This document shows, one piece after another, positions 34,770 through 44,000 of a DNA stretch of 64,000 bases. Source of the DNA: Verrucomicrobiales bacterium (GTDB taxonomy: Bacteria > Verrucomicrobiota > Verrucomicrobiia > Limisphaerales > UBA11358); assembly GCA_028712475.1 (NCBI GenBank), contig JAQTQB010000001.1, positions 310,001 through 374,000 of the forward strand. Direction: 5' to 3'. The stretch's first letter is position 1; every line of letters starts with the position of its first letter. Under the pieces are notes generated by a model. The model saw nothing but the letters and a program-made list of their open reading frames with translations, did not search any database and was not told the DNA's origin. The position numbers and the translations under genes are program-made.

Positions 34770-35600
34770 TCAGCGCCCTTTTCCCGCCGGCAATAGAATC
34801 GTCAGGCCTTCACGCGCGGCGTCCACTTTCAGTTTCCCTTTCCGCTTTGCCACGAGTTTGCGGGCGTGTTTCACCAGTCCGTCCATCCGCCGGTCGTCGT
34901 GGTCGGGGTCGTGGTGAAAGAGATAAAGGTGTTTGACGCCGGCCGACAACGCGAGCGCCACGGAATCATCCACGCAGCCGTGGCCCCAGCCGGTGTGGGT
35001 CTGGTATTCCGCCCGGTCGTATTGTGAATCGAGAATCAGCACGTCGGCATCGCGCACAAAATCAATCATGTCGCGGTCAATGCCGCCGGTGCGCGGTTCA
35101 GTGTCGGGGAAAAAAGCGATCAATCCGTCCGGCGAAAACAGCCGGTAGCCGACGCAGACGCCGGGATGGTTGGCGCGTTGCGCCCGCACGAGCACGTTGC
35201 CGATGGCGAAGTTGAAGTCTTTGAATTCCTCGATCTCGATGTTGCTGGGCAGCTTGTCGAACGGCACGGGAAAGTAGGTGCTTTCCATCTGGCCGGTGAG
35301 CGCGGCGACGAGGCCTTTGCGCGCGCCCTCGCAGCCGAGAATCCGCAGCCGGCAGCGCGGATTGTAAATCGGCCCGAAGAACGGCAGGCCCTGGATGTGA
35401 TCCCAATGCGTGTGAGTGAGGAGCAAGGTGAGGTTCAGCGGCTGGCCTTTGAATTCCTTGAGCAGGGATTGCCCGAGCGCCCGCAGACCGGTGCCGGCAT
35501 CAAGGATGATGATTTCGTCGTCGTTGCGGACTTCGACGCAGGAGGTGTTGCCGCCGTGGCGCACTGTGCCCGCGCCCGGCGTGGCGATGGACCCGCGCAC
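34770..35600 (-). CDS. Metallo-beta-lactamase-fold hydrolase, start uncertain
   Basis: MBL fold with GGNTSCVEVR, LLLTHTHWDHIQGLPFFGPIY (the HxHxDH metal motif with Trp), a later metal Asp in FFPDTEP and C-terminal LYLFHHDPDHDD. This is the family often annotated with phosphodiesterase- or cAMP-like activity; the substrate is unknown. The first usual start is the GTG at 35600, giving VRGSIATPG. However, the frame continues upstream with IKFWG, the conserved beginning of the family (xIKFWGVRGS). No ATG, GTG or TTG precedes it before an in-frame TAG. Either an ATA at 35615 is used or the start codon has been lost. Confidence 0.85.
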   Translation of the reverse strand: MRGSIATPGAGTVRHGGNTSCVEVRNDDEIIILDAGTGLRALGQSLLKEFKGQPLNLTLLLTHTHWDHIQGLPFFGPIYNPRCRLRILGCEGARKGLVAALTGQMESTYFPVPFDKLPSNIEIEEFKDFNFAIGNVLVRAQRANHPGVCVGYRLFSPDGLIAFFPDTEPRTGGIDRDMIDFVRDADVLILDSQYDRAEYQTHTGWGHGCVDDSVALALSAGVKHLYLFHHDPDHDDRRMDGLVKHARKLVAKRKGKLKVDAAREGLTILLPAGKGR

Positions 35601-35773
35601 CCCCCAAAACTTTATGCAAGTGCCAGCTTTGATGGAGCTACTCTAGCGCAGCGCGGGAAATAATAAACTGGAAAATCAAAGAACCGGCAGCGCCTGGCGC
35701 GGTGTGCCGACCTCAACCGCCGCGCAAAAAATCTTGCGCGCTGGCGCGGGTAATTTAAGATGGTCGTCTTGGC

Positions 35774-35811
35774 GGGTTGGTAGCTCAGTCGGTAGAGCAG
35801 TGCCCTTTTAA
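35774..35811. repeat. Duplicated 5' half of tRNA-Lys (island left end)
   Basis: 38 bp identical to 38225-38262, the tRNA-Lys sequence from its first base through the anticodon loop (gggttggtagctcag...ccttttaa). It then diverges, so it is a fragment, not a tRNA. It marks the left attachment site of the island. Confidence 0.93.
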
Positions 35812-36278
35812 CTCGAAACGGGCAATAATTGCAGGCGGCAACTTTCGGCATCTTTCTTTATCTTGGTGCATCTTCGCCAGTGTTCACAATGGGATTGTGA
35901 GATTGCATTTTAGACTGGTGATAACTCGCGGCATCCTTGCGACGCTTGTTTTGACGTGTCGGGATGTAAAAACGGGATGTAAAAAAGATTCAGCGCAGCT
36001 TGAAACCGATTTTCTGGACGTTTTTGGACAAACTTCTTTGGACACGGACAAAGCCCATTTCCGGTGCTGGCATCAAGTCCGGTGTCCGATGTTGCGGGAA
36101 ACCGGATGCAATGCGGACGAATCTTCGGACACATTGACCGGACTTGTTTAGGACGCTTTAAGCTCTCTCCATCCTGTTTTGCGGTGTTTTTAGGCGGATT
36201 TTGGACGCCGTATGTCCGGCCTTGCTTGATACTCTAATCCGTCCGGCGTCCATTTTGCATCCGGCTTTGTGTGTCCGG

Positions 36279-36563
36279 TTACTTCCTTTGCCCGCGCAAC
36301 CAAGTGGCAACCTCGTCGTGATTCATTACGTCGTAAGCAATGAGGCTTTTCCCGTCGTGGATGAATACAACGCGCCATTGTAGATGAACTCTGGCTTCAT
36401 AGGAACGGCGCGCGAGCTTCCGCAAGCCAAGTCCGCTGTGCTTGTGCGGGTCGCCAAAAGCGGCGGCAACGGCGGCAATCACCTTGCCAGCCTTTTCGCG
36501 CACGTCGGGCGGCAGTTTGTCCGCCGTCTTGCGGATGCGCGGCGAAAGTATGACGGCAATCAT
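36279..36563 (-). CDS. RelE/ParE-superfamily toxin
   Basis: 94 residues of the RelE fold: helix pair TADKLPPDVREKAGKVIAAVAAAF, then strands GLGLRKLARRSYEARVHLQWRVVFIHDGKSLIAYDVMNHDEV. The RVHLQWRVVF strand and basic residues agree with a ribosome-dependent mRNA interferase, although the catalytic set varies in this family. The ATG overlaps the antitoxin stop by 4 bp. It probably stabilises the integrative element that carries it. Confidence 0.85.
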   Translation of the reverse strand: MIAVILSPRIRKTADKLPPDVREKAGKVIAAVAAAFGDPHKHSGLGLRKLARRSYEARVHLQWRVVFIHDGKSLIAYDVMNHDEVATWLRGQRK

Positions 36564-36838
36564 AATTTGCCAGTGAAGGCTTCCAGCTTGCCCGCCTTGC
36601 GGTCTGCCGTGAGTTCGGCAAGGGCGGCATCTTCGGCGGCGGTTGCTTGCGCCAGTGTCACGCCGTATTCATCCAGCGCGGGGAAGTGCGCGGGGCGAAA
36701 GGGCAGTCCGCGAAGTTTCACCATTTGCGCGAAGAACATGGACACGGCGGCGGCGGGCGTGATGCCAATTTCACGGCACACGCCAGCGGCCTCTTTCACC
36801 AACCCTTTGTCTATCCGCAATCTTATTTGCTCATTCAT
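36560..36838 (-). CDS. RelB/DinJ-type antitoxin
   Basis: 92 residues with a ribbon-helix-helix N-terminus (NEQIRLRIDKGLVKEAAGVCREIGITPAAAVSMFFAQMVKLRGLPF). The 'SMFFAQMVKLRGLPF' block is diagnostic of DinJ/RelB antitoxins. The C-terminal part should wrap the toxin. It is the first gene of the two-gene operon and probably represses it with the toxin as co-repressor. Confidence 0.88.
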   Translation of the reverse strand: MNEQIRLRIDKGLVKEAAGVCREIGITPAAAVSMFFAQMVKLRGLPFRPAHFPALDEYGVTLAQATAAEDAALAELTADRKAGKLEAFTGKL

Positions 36839-37245
36839 GCCTCAATTGTGCCACAAATGAGACGGGAAGCAAGCGCGGGCGGCGTGGTTTTCGTCAAAAT
36901 GGGAAAAAGGCTGTTTCTGGGATTGCGGAATAAGTAGGAATAAGGGGGGTAAGAAAACACTCAATGTTTATGCGGGTGAAAACTTTTGCCCCCTTGCTAC
37001 TTATTGTGGCGCGCGGGAATGCTTATTTGCCTTTGGGTGGGTTGTGACTCGACGTGTGACTTCCCAGGGGAAAGCATGAAAGCGGGCAAATCGTAGTTTT
37101 GGGTCGTTCGTGGCGAAAAGCGGGGCGCGCATTTAACCTGTGGCGCGTTTTGATTGGTTGCCCGCTGTCTTGACACTCCACTTTTCACGGGTGAAGGCAT
37201 TGGCATGGCGGCGCGGGCGGGCGGTGTCAGTAGCGGATGCGGTAG
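36839..37245. other. Stretch without recognisable gene inside the island
   Basis: About 400 bp between the toxin-antitoxin operon and the integrase. It may contain the lost 5' part of the integrase in decayed form (an out-of-frame ORF begins at 37140), but I cannot align it by eye. Confidence 0.5.
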
Positions 37246-37257
37246 AGAGTAACGGGC

Positions 37258-38013
37258 TTGCCCTTGGTTGGCTTGCGCGTCTCGGTAATCCGACACATTA
37301 CCGCCAAGCATTGCGAGTCCTGGGCAGTCACACGCAGCAAGGAAATTGCCGCCCCGACTTTCAACAACGAGCTTGAAACCATTCGCGGCGCATTCGGCTA
37401 CGCTGTCGAGCAAGGGCTAGTTGGCCGCGACCCGTCCAAAATCATCAAACAGCACAAGATTCGCAACCAGCCGCCCGCCGTGCCGACGCGTGAACAGTTC
37501 GCCGCCATCGTTGCCGCGATTCGTGCCGACATGCAAGGCAAGGGAGACGACGGCGCAAACCTTGTCGAGCTGCTCGCGTATTCGGGAATGAGATTGAACG
37601 AGGCGCGCTCGCTCCGCTGGCGCGACGTGAATTTCGCGCAAGGCGTGTTCACCGTGACAGGCGGTGAACGTGGCACGAAGAACCATGAGCAACGCCCCGT
37701 GCCGCTGTCGGATGAAATGCGCGGCTTGCTTAAACGATTCAAGCGCGCACGTGGCAAGGCCGCGCCGGATGCCTTCATCATTCAAACCACATCGGCGCGC
37801 AAGTGCATGGAGACCGCGTGCCGGAAACTGAAGCTGGCGAACGTCCATCATCATTCCTTGCGCCACTACTTCGCAACGTGTGCGATTGAATCTAAAGTGG
37901 ACGTGCCGACAGTTGCGCGCTGGCTTGGACACCGCGACGGCGGCGCGCTCCTGATGAAAACCTACGCGCATTGCCAATCCTTCAGCAACCGCTTGGGGTT
38001 GCCTTGTCGGTAG
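37258..38013 (+). CDS. Tyrosine-type integrase, 5'-truncated
   Basis: The catalytic domain is complete: Arg in YSGMRLNEARSLRW, Lys in GTKNHEQRPVPL, HSLRHYFATCAIES, WLGHRDGGALLMKTYAH with the nucleophile Tyr. The core-binding domain is present only from ITAKHCESWAVTRSKEIAAPTFNNELETIRGAF; a stop lies in frame at 37243, and the remaining start is TTG. The arm-binding N-terminus expected in a ~330-residue integrase is missing. The C-terminus after KTYAH is also short and unusual. It probably inserted the element at tRNA-Lys but may no longer act. Confidence 0.85.
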   Translation: MPLVGLRVSVIRHITAKHCESWAVTRSKEIAAPTFNNELETIRGAFGYAVEQGLVGRDPSKIIKQHKIRNQPPAVPTREQFAAIVAAIRADMQGKGDDGANLVELLAYSGMRLNEARSLRWRDVNFAQGVFTVTGGERGTKNHEQRPVPLSDEMRGLLKRFKRARGKAAPDAFIIQTTSARKCMETACRKLKLANVHHHSLRHYFATCAIESKVDVPTVARWLGHRDGGALLMKTYAHCQSFSNRLGLPCR

Positions 38014-38224
38014 TCTTGAAAGACTTGGAAAATTGCTTGCCCTTCAACTTCGCAAAGCCATAATACACGCCCGATGTTTACGGCGTTTCAAGTTCTCGCC
38101 AGCATATTGCCAGTCGCCTTCAGGCGTTTCAGGCGTATTTGAGTCCATGCCGCTATGCTAAGGATGCAAAAACGGGATGTAAAACATTTGTTTCAAGGAT
38201 TGAAACCCTTGAAAACATTGGCGG

Positions 38225-38300
38225 GGGTTGGTAGCTCAGTCGGTAGAGCAGTGCCCTTTTAAGGCATTGGTCGAGGGTTCGAGTCCCTCCCAACCCACCA
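38225..38300 (+). tRNA. tRNA-Lys (anticodon TTT), CCA encoded
   Basis: Full cloverleaf: acceptor GGGTTGG/CCAACCC, D-arm GCTC...GAGC, anticodon loop CTTTTAA, T-arm GAGGG TTCGAGT CCCTC, discriminator A, CCA. The 5' half is the right-hand copy of the island repeat, so the gene's promoter now lies inside the island. Confidence 0.97.
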
Positions 38301-38481
38301 GCCTTCGCTTGAACGAAGAGAATGCGAAGGCTGCCGCGCTGCAGCGCAGCGCAGGCGGGCGGGAATCAAACTTCGCCAAGAACTACGGCTCGGCGAGCCA
38401 GAACCAAGGCGCAGAGAGGAAATTTTTCCCCGCCAACAAAACTTGCTCCGCGCAACACGCGCCGACTAATCTCCCCGCAAC

Positions 38482-39603
38482 ATGCGGTTGCTTGACCGAT
38501 ATCTGTTCCGCGAACTGTTCGCGCCGCTGGCATACTGCCTCGGCGGGCTGCTGGTTCTGGGAACATGCTTCAGCCTGTTCGGCGAGCTGGCGGAATTGCA
38601 GGAACGCAAGCTGCATCTGCTCGATGTGATCGAGTATAGCGTGGCGATCATGCCGGGATTTCTGGTGCTGGTGCTGCCCATCACGCTGCTGCTGGCGCTG
38701 CTCTACACGCTCACGAACCATTCGCGCCACAACGAACTGACGGCCATGCGCGCGGCGGGCTTGAGTTTGTGGCGCATCTGCCTGCCCTATTTTGTCACGG
38801 GCCTGCTGGCCAGCGCGGGGCTGTTTGCACTGAATGAATACTGCGTGCCGCGCAGCGCGGACTGGGCGGAACAGATAAAAAGCAGGTATGTTCAAAAAGC
38901 TGGCGATGTGGAATCGAAAAATGAATTTTACAATTTCGGCTTCAGCAACGCGCGCGGGCATCGCTCGTGGTTCATCAGCGAATATCATGTGCATCCCCCG
39001 GAAATGCTGAAGTTGCAGGTGAACTCGGCGATGCCGGACGGCTCCATCCGCCGGATGTATGCCGACCGCGCCATCCGCACGAACGGCGTCTGGACGTTTT
39101 TCAACGTCGCAGCATATTCGCAGGCCGATGCCGGCGCGCAACTCGTGCCGTCCTTCCAGACCAATATGCTTGCGATGCCGGAATTTGACGAAACGCCCCG
39201 GCAAATCCAGAGCGAAATCAAAATCAGCAGCTACCAAAATCTCCGCCGCGCCCGCAGCTCGGACATTCCGCTGTCGGATATTTCGGCCTATCTGAAGTTG
39301 CATCCCAAATTGTCGCACGCGGATTCAAGCTGGCTGTTCACAAAATATTACGGGCGGCTCGCCATGCCGTGGACGTGTCTGGTCGTGGTGCTGATGGCGA
39401 TTCCTTTTAGCGCGGCACCGGGCCGGCGGAATATTTTTATCGGCGTGGCGGGAAGTATTTTCATCTGTTTCGCCTATTTTGTTATCCAACAGGTCAGTAT
39501 TGCGTTCGGCTCCGGTGGCCATCTGGCTCCGTGGCTGGCGGCGTGGCTCCCGAACATCATTTTTGGCGCGACGGGCCTGTTGTTGATGGTGCGCGTCCGG
39601 TGA
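38482..39603 (+). CDS. LptF/LptG-family permease
   Basis: Inner-membrane component of the lipopolysaccharide exporter. MRLLDRYLFRELFAPLAYCLGGLLVLGTCFSLF is the family start; six helices are arranged three plus three around a ~190-residue periplasmic beta-jellyroll. The coupling region NELTAMRAAGLSLWRI that meets the LptB ATPase is present, and the last helices read LVVVLMAIPFSAAPGRRNIFIGVAGSIFICF. I cannot tell LptF from LptG by eye. The partner gene is not next to it. Confidence 0.92.
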   Translation: MRLLDRYLFRELFAPLAYCLGGLLVLGTCFSLFGELAELQERKLHLLDVIEYSVAIMPGFLVLVLPITLLLALLYTLTNHSRHNELTAMRAAGLSLWRICLPYFVTGLLASAGLFALNEYCVPRSADWAEQIKSRYVQKAGDVESKNEFYNFGFSNARGHRSWFISEYHVHPPEMLKLQVNSAMPDGSIRRMYADRAIRTNGVWTFFNVAAYSQADAGAQLVPSFQTNMLAMPEFDETPRQIQSEIKISSYQNLRRARSSDIPLSDISAYLKLHPKLSHADSSWLFTKYYGRLAMPWTCLVVVLMAIPFSAAPGRRNIFIGVAGSIFICFAYFVIQQVSIAFGSGGHLAPWLAAWLPNIIFGATGLLLMVRVR

Positions 39604-39674
39604 GTTTTTAGTTTTGGATTTCAGATTTTGCGTTAAAACTTCTCCCGGTTGAAATTCAAAACGCAAAACAGAAA

Positions 39675-41402
39675 ATGAGCGAGGAACTTTCCAAGCTGAC
39701 GGCGCGTTATGAGCGGCTGCAATTGCTCTATCAGGTGAGCAACGTCATCCACTCGACGGTCGAGGCGCAGGAAGCGCTGCAATTGATAGTCAGCGAGGCC
39801 GTCCGCCTGATGAACGCCAGCTCCGGCTCGGTGGTTTTGCTCAATCCAACCTCGGGGTTGCTGGAGATTTCCGCATCGCAAAATCTGCCAAGCGCGGCAA
39901 CAAAATTGAAATTGCGCGTCGGCGAGGGCGTCACCGGCTGGGTTGCGCGCCATGGCAAACCCGTGCGTGTCGGCGATGTGACGCAAGACCCGCGCTACGT
40001 CGCGGCGCGGCGCGGCGTAAAATCAGAACTGGCTGTGCCGCTGGAAGTGAATGGCGAAACGCGCGGCGTGTTGAACGTGGATTCTGATCGTGTGGATGCC
40101 TTCAGCACGGACGATCAGGATTTGCTGGAACAGCTCGCTGTGCAGGCGGCCAGGGTGATCCATAAAACCTGGCTCTATGAGCAATTGCGGTTGAAAGTTC
40201 ATTTATTCGAGTCGCTTGCGAATGTGAGCCGCACGATCAACTCCACGTTGAGCCTGGACGAGGCGTTGCGCGTCATCACGCGTGAAACGTGTGTGCTGAT
40301 GCACGCCCGGATGTGTTCGCTGATGATGCTGGATGACAGCCGGGAATGGCTCGACCTGCGCGCGAGCTATGGTGCGGGCGAATCTTACATAAAAAAACCC
40401 CGGTTGAATGTAGAAGAAAGCCTGCTCGGCGTGGTCGCGCGCCGGAAAAAACCGATGCAAGTCGCCAATGTTCAGGCATCGAGCCGTTATCAAAATGTAG
40501 AGGTGGCACGTCAGGAAGGACTGGTTTCATTATTGAGCGTGCCGCTGCTTTTCGCCGGTCAGCCCATTGGAACACTCAATGTTTATACGGGCCGGCCATA
40601 CAATTTTTCCAACGAAGAGATCCGCATCTTGAGCGCGCTGGCGGAGTTGTCCGCGATTGCGATTGAAAAGGCGCGGCTCTACGAACGCATCGTGGACGTG
40701 GAGGAACAGTTGCGGCAGAACGAAAAATTATCCGCGCTCGGCCTGCTCGCCGCCGAAGTCGCCCACGAAATCCGCAATCCGCTCACGGTGATGAAATTGT
40801 TGTATCATTCGCTTGATTTGAAATTTCCACCCGGCGATCCGCGGGCAAAAGATGCGCGGATCATTGACGCCAAGATCGAACACATGAACAAGATTGTGGA
40901 GCAGGTTCTGGATTTCGCCCGCACGACCGAACCCAAGCTCGCTCCTGTGAACCTAAACGAGCTGGTTGACGAACTTGGCCTGCTCGTGCGACACAAACTC
41001 GCCAATCAAAACGTCCGGCTGGTCCGCGATTTGCAGTCTGATTTGCCATTCGTCATGGGCGATGCGCCACAACTGGAACAGGCATTTTTGAACCTGATTC
41101 TCAATGCCGCCGAGGCCATGCCTGACGGAGGCACGCTCATAGTCAAATCGCGCGAAATTCGCGAGCCAAGCTCAAGCCCTTACCCGACGCACATCGTTGT
41201 TGAATTCAAAGACACTGGCAAAGGGATTAGCGCGGAAATCCAAAAGCGCGCGTTCACCGCAGTTTTGAGCACGACCAAGGCCAAAGGAACCGGTCTGGGT
41301 CTGGCCATTGTCGGACGTATCATTGAAACGCACCGTGGCACCATCCGCATCAAATCCAAGACCGGTCGCGGCACGAGTATGATCATTAAGTTGCCGACGT
41401 AA
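39675..41402 (+). CDS. Cytosolic sensor histidine kinase with two GAF domains
   Basis: 575 residues: a short coiled coil, GAF 1 (about 25-165; GEGVTGWVARHGKPVRVGDV), GAF 2 (about 195-340; ESLLGVVARRKKPMQVANV), a linker coil VDVEEQLRQNEKLSALGLLAAE, the H-box VAHEIRNPLTVM with the phosphorylated His, and the ATPase boxes LNLILNAAEAMPDGG, FKDTGKGIS, GTGLGLAIV and GRGTSMIIKL. No membrane segment, so it senses an internal signal. No response regulator follows; the single-domain regulators at 12 kb are not linked. Confidence 0.96.
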   Translation: MSEELSKLTARYERLQLLYQVSNVIHSTVEAQEALQLIVSEAVRLMNASSGSVVLLNPTSGLLEISASQNLPSAATKLKLRVGEGVTGWVARHGKPVRVGDVTQDPRYVAARRGVKSELAVPLEVNGETRGVLNVDSDRVDAFSTDDQDLLEQLAVQAARVIHKTWLYEQLRLKVHLFESLANVSRTINSTLSLDEALRVITRETCVLMHARMCSLMMLDDSREWLDLRASYGAGESYIKKPRLNVEESLLGVVARRKKPMQVANVQASSRYQNVEVARQEGLVSLLSVPLLFAGQPIGTLNVYTGRPYNFSNEEIRILSALAELSAIAIEKARLYERIVDVEEQLRQNEKLSALGLLAAEVAHEIRNPLTVMKLLYHSLDLKFPPGDPRAKDARIIDAKIEHMNKIVEQVLDFARTTEPKLAPVNLNELVDELGLLVRHKLANQNVRLVRDLQSDLPFVMGDAPQLEQAFLNLILNAAEAMPDGGTLIVKSREIREPSSSPYPTHIVVEFKDTGKGISAEIQKRAFTAVLSTTKAKGTGLGLAIVGRIIETHRGTIRIKSKTGRGTSMIIKLPT

Positions 41403-41609
41403 AAAACCTCGCTGGAAGCTTTGTCTCGGCTCGCGTGCTCAAAACTTCTCAAAGAAAGCAAAAACCAAGGTGTGCTGCACCTCCACATCTCCGAAATTCA
41501 CTTTCAACGTGCCTTGATTTATAAATGGTGATAAGCTAGCCCACCTGATTTAATCGAAACGATTCAAATAGAAAACTGAAATTTTAATGACTGTTTTTGT
41601 CAATAATCC

Positions 41610-43562
41610 ATGTTCATTTATCCAAAAAAATACGACGTTATCGTAATAGGTGCCGGCCATGCCGGGGTTGAAGCCGCATTAGCTTCGGCACGGATGGGTT
41701 GCCAGACAATGCTATTGACAATGAATGCAGATTCGATTGGGCAAATGTCCTGCAACCCAGCAATCGGAGGGCTTGGGAAAGGGCATCTTGTTCGAGAAAT
41801 TGACGCCCTTGGTGGAGAAATGGGCAAGGCCACCGATTTGACAGGGTTGCAATTTCGGATGTTGAATATGAAAAAGGGGCCAGCCGTCTGGTCTCCGCGC
41901 GCACAATGTGATAAGAAGTCTTACCAATTCAGACTTAAATGGATATGTGAGTCAGAGCCGAATCTGGACGTTAAACAGGGGCAATCTACCAAAATATTGC
42001 ACAAAGATGGCGAGATTTTTGGAATAGAGACGAATTTAGAAGTTCAGTATCACGGACAGGCGGTCGTTATAACAACTGGAACATTTTTGCGCGGGTTGAT
42101 GCACATTGGATCAAATCAACAGGCTGGAGGTCGCTCTGGAGATTCGGCAGCAATGGATCTTTCCGGCTCACTCAAAGGAATTGGGCTGGAGCTTGCAAGA
42201 CTCAAAACTGGAACTCCACCGAGACTGCTTCGTCGTTCAATTAATTTTTCAAAGACTGAAGCACAATTCGGGGACGAGCCAGTCCCTTACTTCACCCATT
42301 GGAAGGACGATTTGTTCCACATGGAACAAGGACGAGGCAGATTTGCTGGTGCTGGCGGATCAGGCGGTAAATATCCACACGGTTCAGTGCTTGACAAAAT
42401 TAACTGTCAATTGCCGTGCTTCATCACATTCACAACCGAGGCTACAGCTAACTTGATTCGTGCGAATCTCCACAAATCCCCGATGTATTCGGGTGTGATC
42501 GAGGGTGTGGGTCCTCGGTATTGCCCTTCAATCGAAGATAAAATTGTCAAATTCGCAGAAAAGGAGCGCCATCAGATTTTTCTTGAGCCTGAAGGGATAG
42601 AGACGGATGAAATCTATGTGAATGGGTTTTCAACATGTTTGCCATTTGAGGTGCAAGTTGATTTAGTTCGAACAATCATCGGATGTGAGAACGCCGAGAT
42701 ATTGCGCCCAGCGTATGCCGTCGAATATGATTTTTCTCATCCGACGCAACTACTGCCATCGCTGGAAACCAAAGTTTGTAAAAATCTATATCTCGCCGGA
42801 CAAATTAACGGCACTTCCGGATATGAGGAGGCGGCCGCACAAGGATTGATGGCAGGAATCAATGCCGCTCGCCGAGTAAAAAATCTTGAACCAATTGTTC
42901 TCCGGCGCGATCAGGCGTATATCGGAGTCTTGATTGATGATTTGGTTACGAAAGGAACGACCGAGCCATATCGAATGTTTACGTCTCGGGCAGAATATCG
43001 GCTTTTGTTGCGTCAGGACAATGCCGACATGCGGCTTTCCGAAATTGGCTATGAAACAGGCCTGCTGTCAGAACAAAACTTTAAAAAATTCAGCACCAAG
43101 AAGCAGGCCATAGAAAGCGAGTTAAATCGTTTGACAAAAACGATTTGTGAAGGAGACTTTCTGGTTAAAATTTTAAGCAGGCCGGAAATTTCATACAAAG
43201 ATTTGCCGGATCGAAATGAAAATATATCTGATGAAGTTGTTCAGCAGGTTGAAATTGCGGTCAAATATGCTGGATACATTGACCGGCAGGAACTGGAGGT
43301 AAAAAAGTTCAAAAAAATGGAGGACAAGGCAATTCCCGAAACGTTTGATTTTTCAACCGTGCCAAGCTTGCGGCTCGAAGCCCGTCAAAAATTTTCAAAA
43401 ATCCGTCCAGGAACCATAGGTCAGGCGGCGCGCATTTCCGGCGTATCGCCCGCCGACATTAGCATTCTCATGGTTTGGTTAAAACGTTCGGCTAGCAGAC
43501 CAAATAATTTTGAGAAAGAACCGGAAGCGTGTGATGCGTGCGGGCCGGATTTGGAGGAGTGA
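41610..43562 (+). CDS. mnmG: tRNA uridine-5-carboxymethylaminomethyl modification enzyme MnmG
   Basis: With MnmE it modifies U34 of several tRNAs, including tRNA-Lys and tRNA-Gln, both present in this window. FAD motif VIVIGAGHAGVEAALASARMG, then MSCNPAIGGLGKGHLVREIDALGG, GTPPRLLRRSI, QINGTSGYEEAAAQGLMAGINAA and the C-terminal IGQAARISGVSPADISILMVWL are all intact. 650 aa is normal. GC content is visibly lower than in the neighbouring genes, suggesting transfer or a different mutational history. No mnmE is adjacent. Confidence 0.97.
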   Translation: MFIYPKKYDVIVIGAGHAGVEAALASARMGCQTMLLTMNADSIGQMSCNPAIGGLGKGHLVREIDALGGEMGKATDLTGLQFRMLNMKKGPAVWSPRAQCDKKSYQFRLKWICESEPNLDVKQGQSTKILHKDGEIFGIETNLEVQYHGQAVVITTGTFLRGLMHIGSNQQAGGRSGDSAAMDLSGSLKGIGLELARLKTGTPPRLLRRSINFSKTEAQFGDEPVPYFTHWKDDLFHMEQGRGRFAGAGGSGGKYPHGSVLDKINCQLPCFITFTTEATANLIRANLHKSPMYSGVIEGVGPRYCPSIEDKIVKFAEKERHQIFLEPEGIETDEIYVNGFSTCLPFEVQVDLVRTIIGCENAEILRPAYAVEYDFSHPTQLLPSLETKVCKNLYLAGQINGTSGYEEAAAQGLMAGINAARRVKNLEPIVLRRDQAYIGVLIDDLVTKGTTEPYRMFTSRAEYRLLLRQDNADMRLSEIGYETGLLSEQNFKKFSTKKQAIESELNRLTKTICEGDFLVKILSRPEISYKDLPDRNENISDEVVQQVEIAVKYAGYIDRQELEVKKFKKMEDKAIPETFDFSTVPSLRLEARQKFSKIRPGTIGQAARISGVSPADISILMVWLKRSASRPNNFEKEPEACDACGPDLEE

Positions 43563-43568
43563 ATAAAA

Positions 43569-43595
43569 TGGCTGTCCGACATGGATAGCAACCAT
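43569..43595 (-). repeat. 3' fragment of tRNA-Gln
   Basis: tggctgtccgacatggat is identical to the 3' end (CCA, acceptor and T-arm) of tRNA-Gln at 48935-49008, followed by three mismatches and ACCAT. It looks like a decayed attachment-site duplicate 7 bp after mnmG. Confidence 0.75.
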
Positions 43596-44000
43596 AAACT
43601 TGATTATTTTCACTGTGTTCATAGTTTTTTGGCCGCCTTCCATGTGCCACTGGCGCAATCGCGTTAAGTCGTGCGTGTGAATCCAAAAGCTTGATTTTCT
43701 GTCGCCAGTTGCTGAATAAATCCTTTTGTGCTGTCGCCACCACTGTCGGAGATTTGAAGTCCTTTGCAAAGGGCACTCTGATTCTGCGTCTGACTTCGAT
43801 GCCAGCCAGCCTTCCCCTTGACGAATTGGCCAATGTGCGCAAGTTTGCAATAAGAGGAACGATTGGAATTATGAAAAGGCGACTTTTTCCAATAATGTTG
43901 TCGGGCTGGTTAAGGCAGGTTTTTTATTTTCACTTCCCCCTTCATGGGCAATTGGAACAGGTGCGTTTGCCCCGCAAACATCGCAACCAAAGGAGGAATT
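43596..44000. other. Stretch without supported gene
   Basis: About 400 bp, AT-rich. The ORFs listed here lack coding character. The last bases carry AGGAGG for the next gene. Confidence 0.5.

Larger units (their letters stand above)
35774..38262. mobile_element. 2.45-kb integrative element in the tRNA-Lys anticodon loop
   Basis: Bounded by 38-bp direct repeats of the tRNA-Lys 5' half and carrying a RelB/RelE pair and a tyrosine integrase. A further 17-bp repeat, aaaaacgggatgtaaaa, occurs near both ends (35968-35984 and 38168-38184) and may be an integrase arm site. The stretch 35812-36278 (about 470 bp) shows no gene I can support. Confidence 0.8.

Noticed and set aside
35777-36151. 124-residue ORF starting in the tRNA fragment
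   Set aside because: It begins inside tRNA sequence and shows no coding character; chance ORF.
37140-37376. 78-residue ORF before the integrase
   Set aside because: Not in the integrase frame and without domain features; perhaps the decayed integrase start, but unproven.
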